This document shows, piece after piece, positions 1 through 5,735 of a DNA stretch of 5,745 nucleotides. The notes under the pieces were generated by a model. That model saw only the letters and a list, made by a program, of their open reading frames with translations, was not told where the DNA came from and made no database searches. Both the position numbers and the translations under genes were made by a program. The DNA lies in assembly GCA_022732315.1 (NCBI GenBank), contig JAIJUV010000170.1, positions 1 through 5,745 of the forward strand, written 5' to 3'. Each line of letters begins with the position of its first letter. Position 1 is the first letter of the stretch. This stretch comes from Prevotella sp. GTDB taxonomy: Bacteria; Bacteroidota; Bacteroidia; Bacteroidales; Bacteroidaceae.

Positions 1-79
1 GCCCTTTCAGGGCGCCTTGCTGATTGCCATTATCCCCAGGGCGATGCCCTGGGCTAGGAGCTTTTGGGCCTTCAGCCCG
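1..79 (+). repeat. REP-like three-hairpin dispersed repeat, copy 1
   Basis: Three short palindromes follow one another. Hairpin A is GCCCT(1-5), loop TTC, AGGGC(9-13). Hairpin B is CCCAGGGC(35-42), loop GAT, GCCCTGGG(46-53). Hairpin C is GGGC(66-69), a 5-nt loop, GCCC(75-78). A 17-nt stretch, CCCTGGGCTAGGAGCTT (47-63), running from the right arm of B into the spacer, is identical in the second copy at 3483-3499. The second copy has AGCTTTT just before hairpin A, so this copy probably starts a few bases outside the window. It has no coding capacity and lies 47 bp upstream of the aminotransferase gene. The arrangement resembles REP/BIME elements mobilised by RAYT (REP-associated tyrosine) transposases; that class assignment is inference. 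Confidence 0.8.
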
Positions 80-126
80 TTCTTGAACCACATGCGAAAA
101 TTCAGTAAAGAACAAAAAGAAGAGAA

Positions 127-1308
127 ATGAAAGAAATCAAATATTTAAGTCTGAAAGACCTGAATGCTCCTTATGAGCAGGACATTCAGCATGCCATTTC
201 CGAGGTGGTGAGCAGCGGTTGGTATCTGCAGGGCAAGCGCATCCACGACTTCGAGGAGCATTATGCTGCGTATATCGGAACCCGCCACTGCATCAGTTGC
301 GGCAACGGACTCGATGCCCTGAAACTGATGCTGCAGGGAGAGATGATTCTGGGCAGAATGCAGCCTGGTGACGAGGTGCTGGTAGCTGCCAACACGTATA
401 TCGCCACCATCCTCGCCATCACGAGCGTGGGCCTCACTCCTATCCTCATCGAGCCATCGATAGATACGCTGCAGATGGATGATTCACTCATCGAGAGCCA
501 TATCACCGGGAAGACCCGCGCCCTGCTCACCGTACATCTTTACGGCAAATGCAGTGTTACGCCAAGCATGATAGCTATCTGCAAGAAGCATCATTTACTG
601 CTGTTTGAAGACAATGCGCAGGCGCATGGTTGCATCTATAGAGGAAAGACTTCAGCCGATGGATGGGATGGAAAGCGAACGGGAAGTCTGGGCGCTGCTG
701 CCGCCCACAGCTTTTATCCGGGTAAGAATCTGGGTGCATTGGGTGATGCGGGTGCCGTAACCACGGATGACGATGATTTGGCTGAAGTAATCAGGGCGTT
801 GGGCAATTATGGAAGTGCCAGGAAATATGTTTTTGATTACCAGGGAAGGAATTCGAGAATGGATGAGATTCAGGCTGCAGTGCTTGATGTAAAACTGGCA
901 CATTTGGATGAAACCAATGAAAGAAGACAGGATTTGGCGCAATTATATCTGAAGTATCTGGGAGAAGACAATGTAAAATACCTGGGAGAAGACAAAAAGA
1001 ATGGGAAGCAAGACCATGAATTGATTCCATCCAATTTGTATTCTCCAAAGGAAAGCAATGTGGTTCATATTTTCCCGATTCTTTCTTCTAGAAGGGATGA
1101 GCTGCAGCAATATCTCAAGGAGAATGGCGTTGGCACGATGATTCACTATCCTATTCCGCCTCATCAGCAGAAATGCTATGCGGAATGGAATCATCTGCAC
1201 CTGCCTATCACGGAGAAGATTCACCAGCAAGAACTCAGTTTGCCATGCAATCAGAGCATGACGGAAGAGGACGTGGAAAGAATTGCTGAGCTCATCAGGA
1301 AGTTTTAA
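127..1308 (+). CDS. DegT/DnrJ/EryC1/StrS-family PLP-dependent sugar aminotransferase (FdtB/QdtB-like)
   Basis: This enzyme probably transfers an amino group, usually from glutamate, onto a keto group of a nucleotide-activated deoxysugar in the cytoplasm, feeding O-antigen, capsule or S-layer glycan synthesis. The N-terminus (YLSLKDLNAPYEQDI, then SGWYLQG at 30-36) is typical of the FdtB/QdtB 3-amino-sugar branch. PLP-site features are visible: GNGLDAL at 59-65, EDNAQAHG at 161-168 (D162 and Q165 contact the cofactor in the family), and SFYPGKNLGALGDAGA at 195-210, where K200 is the expected Schiff-base lysine. RNSRMDEIQAA at 241-251 is the usual family motif near the active site. At 393 residues it is slightly longer than the usual 360-380; the excess lies around residues 276-305, which include a tandem duplication. 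The ATG at 127 follows a purine-rich AAGAAGAGAA and gives the expected N-terminus. No sugar-pathway neighbour is in view, so the exact sugar is unknown. Fold and class are secure; the FdtB/QdtB substrate is a guess. Confidence 0.93.
   Translation: MKEIKYLSLKDLNAPYEQDIQHAISEVVSSGWYLQGKRIHDFEEHYAAYIGTRHCISCGNGLDALKLMLQGEMILGRMQPGDEVLVAANTYIATILAITSVGLTPILIEPSIDTLQMDDSLIESHITGKTRALLTVHLYGKCSVTPSMIAICKKHHLLLFEDNAQAHGCIYRGKTSADGWDGKRTGSLGAAAAHSFYPGKNLGALGDAGAVTTDDDDLAEVIRALGNYGSARKYVFDYQGRNSRMDEIQAAVLDVKLAHLDETNERRQDLAQLYLKYLGEDNVKYLGEDKKNGKQDHELIPSNLYSPKESNVVHIFPILSSRRDELQQYLKENGVGTMIHYPIPPHQQKCYAEWNHLHLPITEKIHQQELSLPCNQSMTEEDVERIAELIRKF
952..999 (+). repeat. In-frame 24-bp tandem duplication inside the aminotransferase gene
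   Basis: Two adjacent 24-bp units (952-975 and 976-999) encode KYLGEDNV and KYLGEDKK, residues 276-283 and 284-291. A 14-base core, CTGGGAGAAGACAA, is identical at 958-971 and 982-995. Overall 18 of 24 positions match, and the changes in the Lys and Tyr codons are synonymous. The duplication adds eight residues to the linker before the C-terminal subdomain and keeps the frame. Confidence 0.85.
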
Positions 1309-1310
1309 TG

Positions 1311-2027
1311 CTATTTCCTTCTTTTATCCCTTAATCTGCGATAGAAATCCTGGAGTTGGCCGGGGGCTACACCTTTCTTGATGAGTGCCTCCAACTCGGT
1401 GTAGGCATCCTGCTTCCTGCCCAGAGTTACCAGGAGGTCGATGTGGTTGATGCGATAATCCTGATTATCCTCATCCAGCGACATCGCCTTGGCATAATCA
1501 TACTCTGCCAACTCCAGCATGCCCCTCTCCTTCTCTATTCCGCCACGAGCCGCATACGCCAGAGCACTGTCAGGATACTGTTCTATCAGATTATTGATGC
1601 CATCATACGCCTCCGTATAATGCTTATCCTTCTCGTTCAGCAACGCCAAGCCCAACTGTGCCTGGAAATTGCCAGGAACCAATACCAGGAGGTTCTGATA
1701 ATCCAAACGGGCAAAATTGTAACGCTTCATCTTTTCATTGACAAACGCACGATAAAAGAGACCCGCAATATTGGTATTGTTCAGAAACAACACCTTATCC
1801 AGATCGTCCTTGGCATACGCCCACTGCTCCAGCTGGATGTTCCACGCCGCCTTCTTCAATCGCAAATCAATGCTGTCGGGATGATACGCCAGCACATTCG
1901 TAGCTGCCGCCAAAGAATCACGCAGCGCCTTGTTCTGCGCCTTAGAATCCGACGCATGGTTCTGCTGCGCCATCAACGGCATCGACAGCAGAAAACAACT
2001 ATATAATAGGATACTTTTCTTTTTCAT
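1311..2027 (-). CDS. Exported tetratricopeptide-repeat (TPR) protein
   Basis: A 238-residue protein with a Sec-type signal peptide: MKKK, then the hydrophobic run SILLYSCFLLSMPLM, with likely cleavage after A20 (LMA|QQ). C11 sits within the hydrophobic core rather than in a lipobox, so a soluble periplasmic protein is more likely than a lipoprotein. After a polar linker (about 21-50), roughly five 34-residue helical repeats run from about 54 to 222, with TPR-like patterns such as AWNIQLEQWAYAKDDLDKVL and ARGGIEKERGMLELAEYDYA. The tail is basic (RRLRDKRRK). TPR proteins usually act as protein-protein scaffolds; no partner or enzymatic role can be read here. The ATG is the only start that leaves an intact signal peptide. 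Its stop is 2 bp from the stop of the convergent aminotransferase gene. It follows leuB on the same strand, but a 299-bp gap with a probable terminator and its own promoters suggests separate transcription. Confidence 0.85.
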   Translation of the reverse strand: MKKKSILLYSCFLLSMPLMAQQNHASDSKAQNKALRDSLAAATNVLAYHPDSIDLRLKKAAWNIQLEQWAYAKDDLDKVLFLNNTNIAGLFYRAFVNEKMKRYNFARLDYQNLLVLVPGNFQAQLGLALLNEKDKHYTEAYDGINNLIEQYPDSALAYAARGGIEKERGMLELAEYDYAKAMSLDEDNQDYRINHIDLLVTLGRKQDAYTELEALIKKGVAPGQLQDFYRRLRDKRRK

Positions 2028-2031
2028 GCTG

Positions 2032-2063
2032 CAAAATTACAAATACTTCAGCAATCAACCAAA
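2032..2063 (-). promoter_or_regulatory. Candidate Bacteroidetes-type promoter P2, next to the TPR start
   Basis: On the minus strand, a -33-like TTTG (2060-2063) is followed after 20 nt by TAATTTTG (2032-2039), matching the TAnnTTTG -7 consensus. Only four bases separate the box from the ATG at 2027, so initiation here would give a leaderless or nearly leaderless mRNA. The spacer is close to ideal, but such matches also arise by chance in AT-rich DNA. Confidence 0.4.
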
Positions 2064-2067
2064 AAAG

Positions 2068-2097
2068 CAAAGATAAAAGTTGTTTAGGAATTTCAAA
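2068..2097 (-). promoter_or_regulatory. Candidate Bacteroidetes-type promoter P1 for the TPR gene
   Basis: On the minus strand, TTTG (2094-2097) is followed after 18 nt by TATCTTTG (2068-2075), an exact match to the TAnnTTTG -7 box of the Bacteroidetes primary sigma factor. The spacer is 1-3 nt shorter than the usual 19-21. Transcription would start near 2063 and give a leader of about 35 nt, a more conventional geometry than P2. An isolated CTTAAG at 2108-2113 sits just upstream of the -33 element. Confidence 0.5.
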
Positions 2098-2156
2098 ATA
2101 AAATAAACTTAAGCAAAACCTCCGTATTTTCCACGATTTCACGATACTATATTGAA

Positions 2157-2277
2157 CTTAAGGGAATATATATTTAGCCTTAAGGGAAAATATAATTAGC
2201 CTTAAGGATAAATATAATTAGCCTTAAGGGAAAAAATATATAGCCTTAAGGAAAAACTAACGCTTCCTTAAGGCTAT
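2157..2277. repeat. 22-bp-period tandem array with CTTAAG cores
   Basis: CTTAAG begins at 2157, 2179, 2201, 2223, 2245 and 2267, giving five successive intervals of exactly 22 bp. Units 2-6 carry the larger palindrome CCTTAAGG. Units 2-4 (2178-2199, 2200-2221, 2222-2243) share the pattern CCTTAAGG, then R-A-rich sequence, then TATAATTAG or TATATAG. Unit 5 diverges after AAAAA, and unit 6 continues as CTATTC. A seventh, out-of-register CTTAAG is at 2108. The array lies between leuB and the TPR gene promoters. It could be a multi-site operator, a curved-DNA element (A-tracts in phase about every two helical turns) or a neutral minisatellite; the sequence alone does not decide. Confidence 0.9.
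2231..2277 (-). terminator. Probable intrinsic terminator of the leu operon
   Basis: A 14-bp perfect inverted repeat has arms at 2240-2253 (ATAGCCTTAAGGAA) and 2264-2277 (TTCCTTAAGGCTAT), with a 10-nt loop. Read on the minus strand, downstream of leuB, the stem is followed by ATA and then six T's (complement of the A-run 2231-2236), as in a Rho-independent terminator. No comparable T-run follows on the plus strand. The stem is made from units 5 and 6 of the CTTAAG array and is only moderately GC-rich. It lies about 50 bp past the leuB stop. Confidence 0.6.
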
Positions 2278-2316
2278 TCAATTCAAAATTCTATCTTGTA
2301 AGAATACTTCTAAAGA

Positions 2317-2330
2317 TTAATCTAGATTAA
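2317..2330. other. 14-bp perfect palindrome overlapping the leuB stop codon
   Basis: TTAATCTAGATTAA reads the same on both strands and includes the leuB TAA stop (2327-2329 on the minus strand). Imperfect outer arms TAAGAATAC (2299-2307) and GCATTCTTA (2331-2339) match at 8 of 9 positions but are not centred on it. It may be a protein-binding site, an RNA-end structure or chance; no function can be assigned. Confidence 0.5.
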
Positions 2331-3388
2331 GCATTCTTAATCCAGTTGACGATCCATGCGCCAACTTCTGTTGTGCCATACTGTGCACCACCCTCAACCT
2401 GAATCTCAGGAGTGCGGACATTGGCATCGAGAGAAGCATCTACTGCCTTGCGAATCAAGGCACCCTCCTCGTTCAAACCGAAGTGCTCGAGCAACATGGC
2501 TGCAGAAAGAATCTGAGCCACTGGGTTAGCCAGGTTCTTGCCAGCTGCCTGTGGCCATGAACCGTGAACAGGCTCGAACAATGGGGTGTGCTCACCGAGA
2601 GAGCTAGATGGCTGCAAGCCCATAGAACCGGTGATGCAAGAGGTCTCATCGGTAAGGATATCACCGAAGGTGTTCTCTGTAACGATGACATCGAAGAAGG
2701 TAGGCTCTGTCAACACGCGCATAGAAGCGTTGTCGATGAACATATAGTCGGTGTTTACCTCAGGATACTGTGGCTCCATCTCCTTGGCAATCTGACGCCA
2801 GAGACGAGAAGATGCCAATACGTTTGCCTTATCTACCACTGTGAGGTGCTTATTGCGCTTCATGGCAAACTCGAAAGCTACCTTCAGGATGCGCTCAATC
2901 TCAGGACGGGTATAGATATCAGTATCATATGCCTTGTCGTTATCCTGATACTTCTCACCAAAGTACATACCACCAGTCAACTCGCGGATGACAACGAAGT
3001 CAGCTCCCTTGAGGAGTTCATCCTTCAATGGTGACTTATGGAGCAGGCAATCGAATGTAGCCACTGGGCGGACATTGGCGAAGAGACCCAACTTCTTACG
3101 CATAGCGAGCAAACCCTGCTCAGGACGAACCTTGGCTGTAGGGTTGTTGTCGAAACGTGGGTCACCAACGGCTGCGAAGAGCACTGCGTCAGCATCCATA
3201 CAAGTCTTGAAGGTCTCCTCTGGGAATGGATCACCTACCTCGTCGATAGCGTGAGCGCCGCAGATTGCCTCGTTGTAAGTAAACTCGTGGTTGAATTTCT
3301 CTGCAATGGCCTGCATTACTGCTACGCCCTGCTTCATAATCTCTGGTCCGATACCATCACCGGCGAGAACTGCAATGTTTAATTTCAT
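2327..3388 (-). CDS. leuB: 3-isopropylmalate dehydrogenase
   Basis: LeuB oxidatively decarboxylates (2R,3S)-3-isopropylmalate to 2-oxoisocaproate with NAD+, the third dedicated step of leucine synthesis, in the cytoplasm. It is a 353-residue member of the isocitrate/isopropylmalate dehydrogenase family, of normal length. Visible features are the N-terminal [28 protein letters not shown] at 92-108 with substrate-binding R97 and R107; R135 in [10 protein letters not shown]142; K187 in VVDKANV; D219 in FIDN; and D243/D247 in FGDILTDE for the metal. The NAD loop reads [15 protein letters not shown] (275-289), with Gln where the classical motif HGSAPDIAG has Asp. The ATG at 3388 gives the canonical [14 protein letters not shown] start; an in-frame ATG at 3451 would add 21 unrelated residues encoded partly by the repeat element. 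No Shine-Dalgarno is evident; the leader is AT-rich. It is the last gene of the leu cluster, 147 bp after the synthase. Confidence 0.97.
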   Translation of the reverse strand: MKLNIAVLAGDGIGPEIMKQGVAVMQAIAEKFNHEFTYNEAICGAHAIDEVGDPFPEETFKTCMDADAVLFAAVGDPRFDNNPTAKVRPEQGLLAMRKKLGLFANVRPVATFDCLLHKSPLKDELLKGADFVVIRELTGGMYFGEKYQDNDKAYDTDIYTRPEIERILKVAFEFAMKRNKHLTVVDKANVLASSRLWRQIAKEMEPQYPEVNTDYMFIDNASMRVLTEPTFFDVIVTENTFGDILTDETSCITGSMGLQPSSSLGEHTPLFEPVHGSWPQAAGKNLANPVAQILSAAMLLEHFGLNEEGALIRKAVDASLDANVRTPEIQVEGGAQYGTTEVGAWIVNWIKNA

Positions 3389-3427
3389 CTTATTTGATTT
3401 TTTATTGTTTATTGTTTGATTGATTAA

Positions 3428-3515
3428 AGCTTTTGCCCTTACAGGGCGCATTGCTAAATGCTATCTTATACCCAGGGTGTTACCCTGGGCTAGGAGCTTC
3501 TGCCCTTTCAGGGCG
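3428..3515 (+). repeat. REP-like three-hairpin dispersed repeat, copy 2, inside the leu operon
   Basis: Same orientation and architecture as the repeat at 1-79. Hairpin A is GCCCT(3435-3439), loop TAC, AGGGC(3443-3447). Hairpin B is CCCAGGGT(3471-3478), loop GTT, ACCCTGGG(3482-3489). Hairpin C is GCCCT(3502-3506), loop TTC, AGGGC(3510-3514). The segments around A and C are themselves near-direct repeats: 3428-3448 and 3495-3515 match at 19 of 21 positions, 67 bp apart, suggesting a repeating unit of one small hairpin plus one large one. It takes up most of the 147-bp gap between the synthase gene and leuB, so it should be transcribed as RNA structure in the operon mRNA. There it could affect mRNA stability or leuB expression. 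Confidence 0.85.
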
Positions 3516-3535
3516 TGCTACTGAATAGAGACACA

Positions 3536-5134
3536 CTACTCCATATCAAGATTTCGAGGCGACGCTGGCTGTTCATCGCTCTTATCTGCCTCATACATAT
3601 TAAGCATTTTGAGCGTTGCCTTGATAGCTGCCTCCGTCTGGTCGGCATCCAAGCCGCGGGTGCGCCAGATGCGGTCGCCTTCACGCCAGGTAATGACGGT
3701 CTGGACAAGGGCATCGGTACGGCCACCGGGTGGGATGGTTACCTGATAGTTGTCGAGCTTAGGGAAGGTCTTGCCTAACTTCACCTTGTAGATGTTGCGA
3801 AGTGCCTTGACGAAGGCATCATACTGACCATCACCAGAGCTACGGTCTTCATACTCCTTACCCTCTATTTCTACCTTCACGCTGGCGATAGGCTTCAAAC
3901 CATAGGAGGTAGACACCATGTAACTGACCAGTTTTACCTTATCCTCAGGTGTGCTATGCTTCAGCACATCGCTGACGATGTATGGCAGGTCGTCCTGGGT
4001 TACCAGTTCCTTGCGGTCGCCGAGTTCGGTGATTCGCTTGGTCACAGCCTTGGTCTGCTCAGGAGTCAACTCCAAGCCCAGTTCGTTGAGGTTCTGGATG
4101 ATGTTCGCCTTACCGGAATTCTTGCCCAGTGCATACTCACGATGTCTGCCGAAACGCTCAGGCACCAGGTCGTTGCAATAAAGCTTGTCCTTGTTGTCGC
4201 CATCGGCATGCACACCAGCAACCTGAGTGAAGACGTTATCGCCCACCACAGGGGTATTTGGAGCCACGGCGATGCCGCTGTATCCTTCAACCAATCGGGA
4301 AATATCGTTCAGGCGGTCTTCCTTGATATTGGTCTTTGCCCCAAACATATCCTTCAGAATCACCTGTACGCTCGCCAAAGGCGCATTGCCGCAGCGCTCG
4401 CCCAAGCCATTCACGGTGACATGGAGACCCTTGGCACCGCTCAATACGGCTGCCAGCGAGTTGCTCACTGCCAAATCGTAGTCGTTGTGGGCATGGAAAT
4501 CGAAGTGAGAGTTCGGATAACGGCGAACCATCAGGCGCATGTACTCCACACACTGCAATGGGTTCAGGATACCCAAAGTATCAGGCAGCAGGAAGCGCTT
4601 GATTGGCAGTTTCACCAGCTCGTCCATCATCATGAAGAGATAGTCACGGCTGTCACGCATACCGCTCGACCAGTCCTCCAAGTAGAGATTCACGGTGAAA
4701 TCCTTGCTCAAAGCATAGTCGATGGTCTGCTTGATATGAGCGAGATGCTCCTCAGGCGACATCTTGAGCTGCTGGGTACAGTGCTTGTAGCTACCCTTAG
4801 CCAAGAGGTTGATGACATGACCGCCGCATTCGGCAATCCAATCCACGCTCTTGTTGTTATCCACGAATCCCAATACCTCAACGGAATCCAGTTTACCTAT
4901 GGTCTTGGCATAACGGCAAATTCGAGCGACAGCATCCTTTTCGCCTTCCGACACACGTGCTGAAGCCACTTCAATGCGATCTACATTGATGTCGTGCAAC
5001 AGCATTCTTGCTATCATCAACTTCTCGTGAGGAAGGAAACTGACACCATTGGTCTGCTCGCCGTCACGCAGCGTGCAGTCCATGATCTCAATCTCCTTGA
5101 TGCGGGAATTATCTCTCTTTGCGTTAACGTTCAT
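3536..5134 (-). CDS. LeuA-family acyltransferase with C-terminal regulatory domain (2-isopropylmalate/citramalate synthase-like)
   Basis: The enzyme belongs to the DRE-TIM metallolyases that condense acetyl-CoA with a 2-oxo acid: 2-oxoisovalerate gives 2-isopropylmalate (LeuA) and pyruvate gives citramalate (CimA). The TIM barrel spans about residues 12-290. It carries DCTLRDGEQ at 19-27 (R23 catalytic, D24 metal ligand), HAHND at 214-218 (H214 and H216 metal ligands) and NGLGERCGN at 242-250 (N250). The linker subdomain follows, with GVHADGDNKD (307-316, H309) and GKNSGK (337-342). A LeuA-type dimerisation/feedback domain covers about 395-515, with SSGDGQYDAF and PPGGRTDAL, so allosteric inhibition by leucine or isoleucine is plausible. 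The 532 residues fit the family, and the last ~20 are a polar tail. The ATG at 5134 lies 10 bp after the leuD stop, indicating co-transcription. Family assignment is firm; the substrate cannot be read from the sequence. As I recall, related Bacteroidales carry this gene in addition to a canonical leuA. Confidence 0.92.
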   Translation of the reverse strand: MNVNAKRDNSRIKEIEIMDCTLRDGEQTNGVSFLPHEKLMIARMLLHDINVDRIEVASARVSEGEKDAVARICRYAKTIGKLDSVEVLGFVDNNKSVDWIAECGGHVINLLAKGSYKHCTQQLKMSPEEHLAHIKQTIDYALSKDFTVNLYLEDWSSGMRDSRDYLFMMMDELVKLPIKRFLLPDTLGILNPLQCVEYMRLMVRRYPNSHFDFHAHNDYDLAVSNSLAAVLSGAKGLHVTVNGLGERCGNAPLASVQVILKDMFGAKTNIKEDRLNDISRLVEGYSGIAVAPNTPVVGDNVFTQVAGVHADGDNKDKLYCNDLVPERFGRHREYALGKNSGKANIIQNLNELGLELTPEQTKAVTKRITELGDRKELVTQDDLPYIVSDVLKHSTPEDKVKLVSYMVSTSYGLKPIASVKVEIEGKEYEDRSSGDGQYDAFVKALRNIYKVKLGKTFPKLDNYQVTIPPGGRTDALVQTVITWREGDRIWRTRGLDADQTEAAIKATLKMLNMYEADKSDEQPASPRNLDME

Positions 5135-5144
5135 AATTACTTGA

Positions 5145-5735
5145 TTACTTGTTCTTAGCTTCCCAAGCCTCTACCTTGTCACGGTTCTGAACGAGGAAGT
5201 CTACATCGTCCAAACCGTTCTCGAGGCAGTGCTTCTTGTAGCCATTGATTTCGAAGTGCTCGCTCTTGCCGGTAGCAAGGTTGGTCACGGTCTGGTTAGG
5301 AAGATCTACCTTCACCTCTGTCTTGTGATCCTTGTCGATGCTCTCGAAAAGCTCCTTCAGGAATTCCTCGCTTACCACTACTGGCAAAACGAGGTTGTTC
5401 AACTCGTTGTTCTTGTGGATATCAGCGAAGAAAGAGCTGATAACGACACGGAAACCTGCACCTGCGATGGCCCAGGCAGCGTGCTCACGGGAAGATCCGG
5501 AACCGAAGTTCTTACCAGCTACGAGGATGACGCCACTGTAAGAAGGGTCATTCATCACGAAGTCTGGCTTTGGAGTTCCGTCGGCATTATAGCGCCAGTC
5601 GCGGAAGAGGTTGTCGCCCATGCCCTCCTTGTCGATGGCCTTGAGGAAACGGGCTGGTATAATCTGGTCTGTATCTACATTCTCCAATGGAAGAGGAATG
5701 CAGCTTGATGTAATTACATTGAATTTCTGTTTCAT
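5145..5735 (-). CDS. leuD: 3-isopropylmalate dehydratase small subunit
   Basis: LeuD is the swivelling small subunit of isopropylmalate isomerase. With the Fe-S-containing LeuC it converts 2-isopropylmalate to 3-isopropylmalate by dehydration and rehydration. The 196 residues match the family length (about 200) for a complete aconitase-like swivel domain. Visible features are the N-terminal LPLENVDTDQIIPARFLK (15-32), the substrate-loop motif FGSGSSREHA (77-86; S81, S82 and R83 of the conserved SSREHA), and FADIHKNNELNNLVLPV (103-119). The ATG at 5735 gives the standard start (MKQKFNVITSSCIPLPLENVD). Only 10 bases of the window precede it, so its leader and leuC, expected upstream, are not visible. 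It ends 10 bp before the LeuA-family gene on the same strand, consistent with one operon. LeuCD also works on citramalate/citraconate in organisms using the citramalate route. Confidence 0.96.
   Translation of the reverse strand: MKQKFNVITSSCIPLPLENVDTDQIIPARFLKAIDKEGMGDNLFRDWRYNADGTPKPDFVMNDPSYSGVILVAGKNFGSGSSREHAAWAIAGAGFRVVISSFFADIHKNNELNNLVLPVVVSEEFLKELFESIDKDHKTEVKVDLPNQTVTNLATGKSEHFEINGYKKHCLENGLDDVDFLVQNRDKVEAWEAKNK

Noticed and set aside
1..79. CRISPR repeat or Rho-independent terminator interpretation of the GC-rich palindromes
   Set aside because: There are no regular unique spacers between repeats, and no T-run follows any of the hairpins on either strand; the conserved inter-hairpin sequence fits a REP-like element better.
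1356..2006. Open frame (216 codons) on the plus strand opposite the TPR gene
   Set aside because: Its product is abnormally rich in Ile, Leu, Arg and Gln with no domain pattern, while the minus-strand frame has a signal peptide and TPR periodicity.
2157..2277. CRISPR array or plasmid iteron origin interpretation of the 22-bp repeats
   Set aside because: The units are contiguous with no spacers, no cas or rep gene is nearby, and the context is a chromosomal leu operon.
2564..3382. Several plus-strand open frames opposite leuB
   Set aside because: All are antisense shadows of a full-length, motif-complete leuB gene and lack domains or initiation signals.
3389..3451. Upstream in-frame ATG extending LeuB by 21 residues
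   Set aside because: The extension ([12 protein letters not shown]...) is encoded partly by the hairpin repeat, has no homology to LeuB, and the internal Met at 3388 gives the canonical N-terminus.
3956..4963. Long open frame (335 codons) on the plus strand opposite the LeuA-family gene
   Set aside because: It is antisense to a gene with clear catalytic motifs, its product shows no recognisable domain, and its His/Gln/Val-rich composition is what the complement of that coding sequence would give.
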